From Patescibacteria group bacterium (GTDB lineage: Bacteria > Patescibacteriota > Minisyncoccia > Phycocordibacterales > Phycocordibacteraceae), in assembly GCA_018826405.1 (NCBI GenBank), contig JAHJZL010000007.1, forward strand, positions 1-6,406: 6,406 nucleotides of DNA, read 5' to 3'. The notes under the pieces are model-generated. The model searched no databases and was not told the DNA's origin. It saw only the letters and a program-made list of their open reading frames with translations. Below, piece after piece: positions 4,211 through 6,406 of the stretch; within the stretch, counting starts at the first letter, position 1; each line of letters begins with the position of its first letter. The translations under genes and the position numbers were made by a program.

Positions 4211-4891
4211 ATGATCTATTTCGATAAGGTTACAAAAATCCACCACGACGGCACTCCTGGACTTGAGGACGTCACTATTTCTATCGCACCAAAGGAATTT
4301 GTTTCTGTCGTAGGACACTCAGGAGCAGGGAAGACAACACTTCTTAAAATGTTACTCGCAGAGGACCGTCCGACAGACGGAACAGTCTATTTTGAGTCCA
4401 CTGACGTGCACGCACTTCCAAAGAGTCAGCTGCATCACTACCGCCGCAAGATCGGCATGGTCTTCCAGGACTTCCGTCTTATTCCAAACAAGACAGCATA
4501 CGAGAACATTGCTTTTGCAATGGAGGCTGCAGGACGTCCTCAGGACGAGATTGAACTTGATGTGCCGCACATTCTTGATCTTGTAGATCTTGGAACTAAG
4601 GCACACCACTTCCCAAGCCAGCTTTCAGGAGGAGAGCAGCAGCGTGTTGCTATTGGTCGCGCAATTATCAATCAGCCAGATGTGATTGTTGCAGACGAGC
4701 CAACAGGAAACCTAGATCCCGTAAACACGTACGAGATTATGGATATCTTGAAGAAGATTAATGAGCTTGGCACGACGGTGCTTATTACGACGCATAACAA
4801 GGGAGTGGTTGATTCGATGGGAAGACGCGTTATTACTATGGATCGGGGACGCGTTGTGCGTGACGATCAACAGGGACAGTACGTCCTCTAA
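4211..4891 (+). CDS. ftsE: Cell division ATP-binding protein FtsE
   Basis: ATPase of the FtsEX complex, which sits at the division site and uses ATP to regulate peptidoglycan hydrolases through FtsX rather than to transport a solute. It is 226 aa, normal for FtsE, and every ABC ATPase motif is intact: Walker A GHSGAGKTT (35-43), Q-loop Gln86 in MVFQDFRLI, signature LSGGEQQR (138-145), Walker B VIVADEP (158-164), D-loop GNLD (166-169) and the switch His195 in TTHN. The QDFRLIPNKTAYENIAF-type segment after the Q-loop is typical of FtsE rather than of other LolD/MacB-like ATPases, and ftsX follows 12 nt downstream. No Shine-Dalgarno precedes the ATG; a TATAAT box ends 12 nt before it. The order prfB-ftsE-ftsX is found in many bacteria. 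Confidence 0.97.
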   Translation: MIYFDKVTKIHHDGTPGLEDVTISIAPKEFVSVVGHSGAGKTTLLKMLLAEDRPTDGTVYFESTDVHALPKSQLHHYRRKIGMVFQDFRLIPNKTAYENIAFAMEAAGRPQDEIELDVPHILDLVDLGTKAHHFPSQLSGGEQQRVAIGRAIINQPDVIVADEPTGNLDPVNTYEIMDILKKINELGTTVLITTHNKGVVDSMGRRVITMDRGRVVRDDQQGQYVL

Positions 4892-4897
4892 TATATT
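4892..4897 (+). promoter_or_regulatory. Possible internal -10 element before ftsX
   Basis: TATATT (5 of 6 to TATAAT) lies in the AT-rich 12-nt ftsE-ftsX gap, and the expected start would fall on the A of the ftsX ATG at 4904. There is no convincing -35 in the end of ftsE. The position fits the leaderless pattern of the window, but an AT-rich gap can produce such a match by chance. Confidence 0.25.
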
Positions 4898-4903
4898 TTC
4901 TAT

Positions 4904-5827
4904 ATGTGGATGATGATTAAAAGAATATTTACGAGCGGGGCAAAGAATTTTGTACGTAGTGGTGCCGTGACCTTTGCAACTGTGCTCGTGATGTCAGTAA
5001 CACTGATGATCATCGGATCTTTGATCTTCCTTTCTGCAATTTTGGGAAGCACACTTACAACTCTTCAGGACAAGGTTGATGTGAACGTGTATTTCGTAAC
5101 TGATGCACAGGAGCGAGATATTGTGGGGATACAGCGCAAACTTGAGGGACTTCCTGAGGTTGCGAGCGTAACGTACTCATCTCGTGAGCAGCGTCTTGAG
5201 GAGTTTCGTGCTCGTCATGAGGACGATGAACTAACGCTCCAGGCACTTGATGAGCTTGCGGATAATCCTCTCGGAGCATCTCTCGCGATTAAGGCGCAGA
5301 ATCCTTCTCAGTACGAAGGTATTGTTGAGTTTCTTTCAAAGGACCCAACCATTTCTCCAGCAGAGGGTCCGATTATAGACAGCATTAACTACTACCAGAA
5401 CAAGACTGTTATTGAGCGTCTTACCTCTGCCATTAATGCAACAGAACGTGCAGGACTCGTTATTGTGATCCTGTTTGCTATAGCGTCTACGGTTATCGCC
5501 CTTGCAACTATTCGTCTCGCAATCTACACCTCTCGTGACGAGATCGCTGTTATGCGTCTTGTTGGTGCGAGTAACGGATACATTCGTGGGCCATTCATTG
5601 TGGCAGGAGTTCTCTCAGGGCTTATAGCAGCGCTCATTGCGCTCGCTATCTTCTATCCCGCAACGTGGTACGCAGGCAAGGCACTCTCTGTATGGCTTGG
5701 AGGATTTAATCTCTTCACATACTACTTGTCTAACTTTGGACTCGTGTTCAGCATCATTATGGGATCAGGAGTTTTGTTAGGAGCGCTCGCCTCATGGCTC
5801 GCAGTGCGTAGATATCTGCGAGTGTAG
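4904..5827 (+). CDS. ftsX: Cell division protein FtsX
   Basis: Membrane partner of FtsE, passing ATP-driven movement to peptidoglycan hydrolases or their activators outside the membrane. It is 307 aa with the FtsX layout: a basic cytoplasmic N-terminus (KRIFTSGAKNFVRSG, 6-20), helix 1 at about 22-48, an external domain at about 50-180 containing the typical NPLGASLAI (121-129), and three C-terminal helices at about 183-206, 230-252 and 279-302. The cytoplasmic loop after helix 2 has RDEIAVMRLVGAS (211-223) and YIRGPF (226-231), the conserved FtsX/MacB-type coupling segment. ATGs at 4904, 4910 and 4913 are all possible starts; I take the first. No Shine-Dalgarno is visible. The TAG stop is 4 nt from pyrG. 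No hydrolase or M23 activator gene follows directly. Confidence 0.95.
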   Translation: MWMMIKRIFTSGAKNFVRSGAVTFATVLVMSVTLMIIGSLIFLSAILGSTLTTLQDKVDVNVYFVTDAQERDIVGIQRKLEGLPEVASVTYSSREQRLEEFRARHEDDELTLQALDELADNPLGASLAIKAQNPSQYEGIVEFLSKDPTISPAEGPIIDSINYYQNKTVIERLTSAINATERAGLVIVILFAIASTVIALATIRLAIYTSRDEIAVMRLVGASNGYIRGPFIVAGVLSGLIAALIALAIFYPATWYAGKALSVWLGGFNLFTYYLSNFGLVFSIIMGSGVLLGALASWLAVRRYLRV

Positions 5828-5831
5828 GTTC

Positions 5832-6406
5832 ATGGCACTAGACGGACACAAATACATATTTGTACTCGGGGGCGTAATGTCAGGCGTCGGGAAGGGAGTC
5901 GCTACTTCCTCAATGGGTCTTATCCTGCAGCAGCGTGGGTATGGAGTTAATTTGGTTAAGGTTGATCCGTATCTAAACGTTGATGCGGGTACTATGAACC
6001 CAACAGAACACGGAGAAGTGTTCGTGCTTGATTCAGGTCTTGAGACAGATCAGGACATGGGGAACTATGAGAGATTCCTTAACAGAGATCTAGGGCCTGA
6101 GGATTACATGACGAGCGGCATGGTGTATCAGTCCGTTATTAATCGCGAGCGCGCACTTGGCTACGGCGGACACTTTGTTGAAGCTATTCCTCATGTGCGT
6201 GACGAGATTATGGAGCGCATTCAGGCAGCTGCATCTCACAACGGAAGCCGCATTTCAGTTATAGAGATTGGAGGAACTATTGGAGACTTCCAGAACGCGC
6301 TTTTCATTGAGGCTGCGCGCGTGCTTAAAGTTAAGCAGCCAGACAACGTAGCGTTTGTTATGGTTTCGTATTTGCCAGTTCCAGGGACCATTGGCGAGAT
6401 GAAGAC
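5832..6406 (+). CDS. pyrG: CTP synthase, N-terminal part (cut by the window end)
   Basis: Makes CTP from UTP, ATP and glutamine in the cytoplasm, the last step of pyrimidine nucleotide synthesis. Only the first 191 codons of a protein usually near 535-550 aa are in the window; the frame is open to the end. This is the synthetase domain: P-loop GGVMSGVGKG (13-22), KVDPYLNVDAGTMNP (43-57), EHGEVFV (59-65), ETDQDMGNYERF (71-82) with Asp75 matching the Mg/ATP-binding Asp72 of E. coli, Glu145 matching Glu140, and GEMK at the end, just before the UTP/CTP-binding KTKPTQ region. The E. coli CTP-binding tripeptide DIE (147-149) reads DFQ here (152-154). The ATG is 4 nt after the ftsX stop with no good Shine-Dalgarno, so it is probably co-transcribed with ftsEX. 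The C-terminal glutaminase domain is not visible. Confidence 0.96.
   Translation, partial: MALDGHKYIFVLGGVMSGVGKGVATSSMGLILQQRGYGVNLVKVDPYLNVDAGTMNPTEHGEVFVLDSGLETDQDMGNYERFLNRDLGPEDYMTSGMVYQSVINRERALGYGGHFVEAIPHVRDEIMERIQAAASHNGSRISVIEIGGTIGDFQNALFIEAARVLKVKQPDNVAFVMVSYLPVPGTIGEMK

Noticed and set aside
4531..4540. 10-bp palindrome AGGACGTCCT within ftsE
   Set aside because: It lies in conserved coding sequence with no link to a start or end of a gene, and a 10-bp palindrome is not rare enough to claim an operator.

Overview
The window looks like a short stretch of a streamlined bacterial chromosome carrying housekeeping and envelope genes. No phage, IS element, CRISPR array or accessory cassette is visible. 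Short gaps, a shortened release factor 2, a PyrG of the GGVMSGVGKG / GDFQN type and almost no Shine-Dalgarno sequences suggest a Candidate Phyla Radiation (Patescibacteria, Parcubacteria-like) genome. That placement is inference from gene style, not from a phylogenetic marker. All three stop codons are used, including TGA, and an RF2 with an SPF motif is present, so the standard bacterial code (table 11) applies.

Layout. (1) 1-532: an upstream region with a perfect 9-bp inverted repeat, then a DUF1003 membrane protein on +. (2) 533-2362: glmS on -, convergent with the DUF1003 gene, the two stop codons touching with no base between them. (3) 2363-2488: a divergent promoter region. (4) 2489-3298: tRNA-Thr(GGT), a six-helix DUF2238/YjdF-like membrane protein starting 7 nt after the tRNA CCA end, then tRNA-Thr(CGT). 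(5) 3331-4197: prfB, with a much reduced N-terminal domain and no programmed frameshift site. (6) 4211-6406: ftsE, ftsX and the 5' part of pyrG, with gaps of 12 and 4 nt, probably one operon.

How the genes fit together. GlmS makes glucosamine-6-phosphate for UDP-GlcNAc and peptidoglycan. FtsE and FtsX form the ABC-type complex that couples division to peptidoglycan hydrolysis. PyrG makes CTP. PrfB ends translation at UGA and UAA, and the two tRNAs decode threonine codons. The two small membrane proteins have no assigned function.

The most notable pattern is regulatory. Several -10-like motifs lie where the predicted transcript would begin at or within a few bases of the ATG (prfB, ftsE, possibly ftsX and DUF1003), and no start has a well-placed Shine-Dalgarno sequence. 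Promoter elements also overlap upstream stop codons: the TATAAT of ftsE contains the prfB TAA, and the TTGATA of tRNA-Thr(CGT) contains the TGA of the gene before it. I found no convincing new defence or mobile system; the novelty is in genome compaction, leaderless expression and small changes to RF2, PyrG and the tRNAs.
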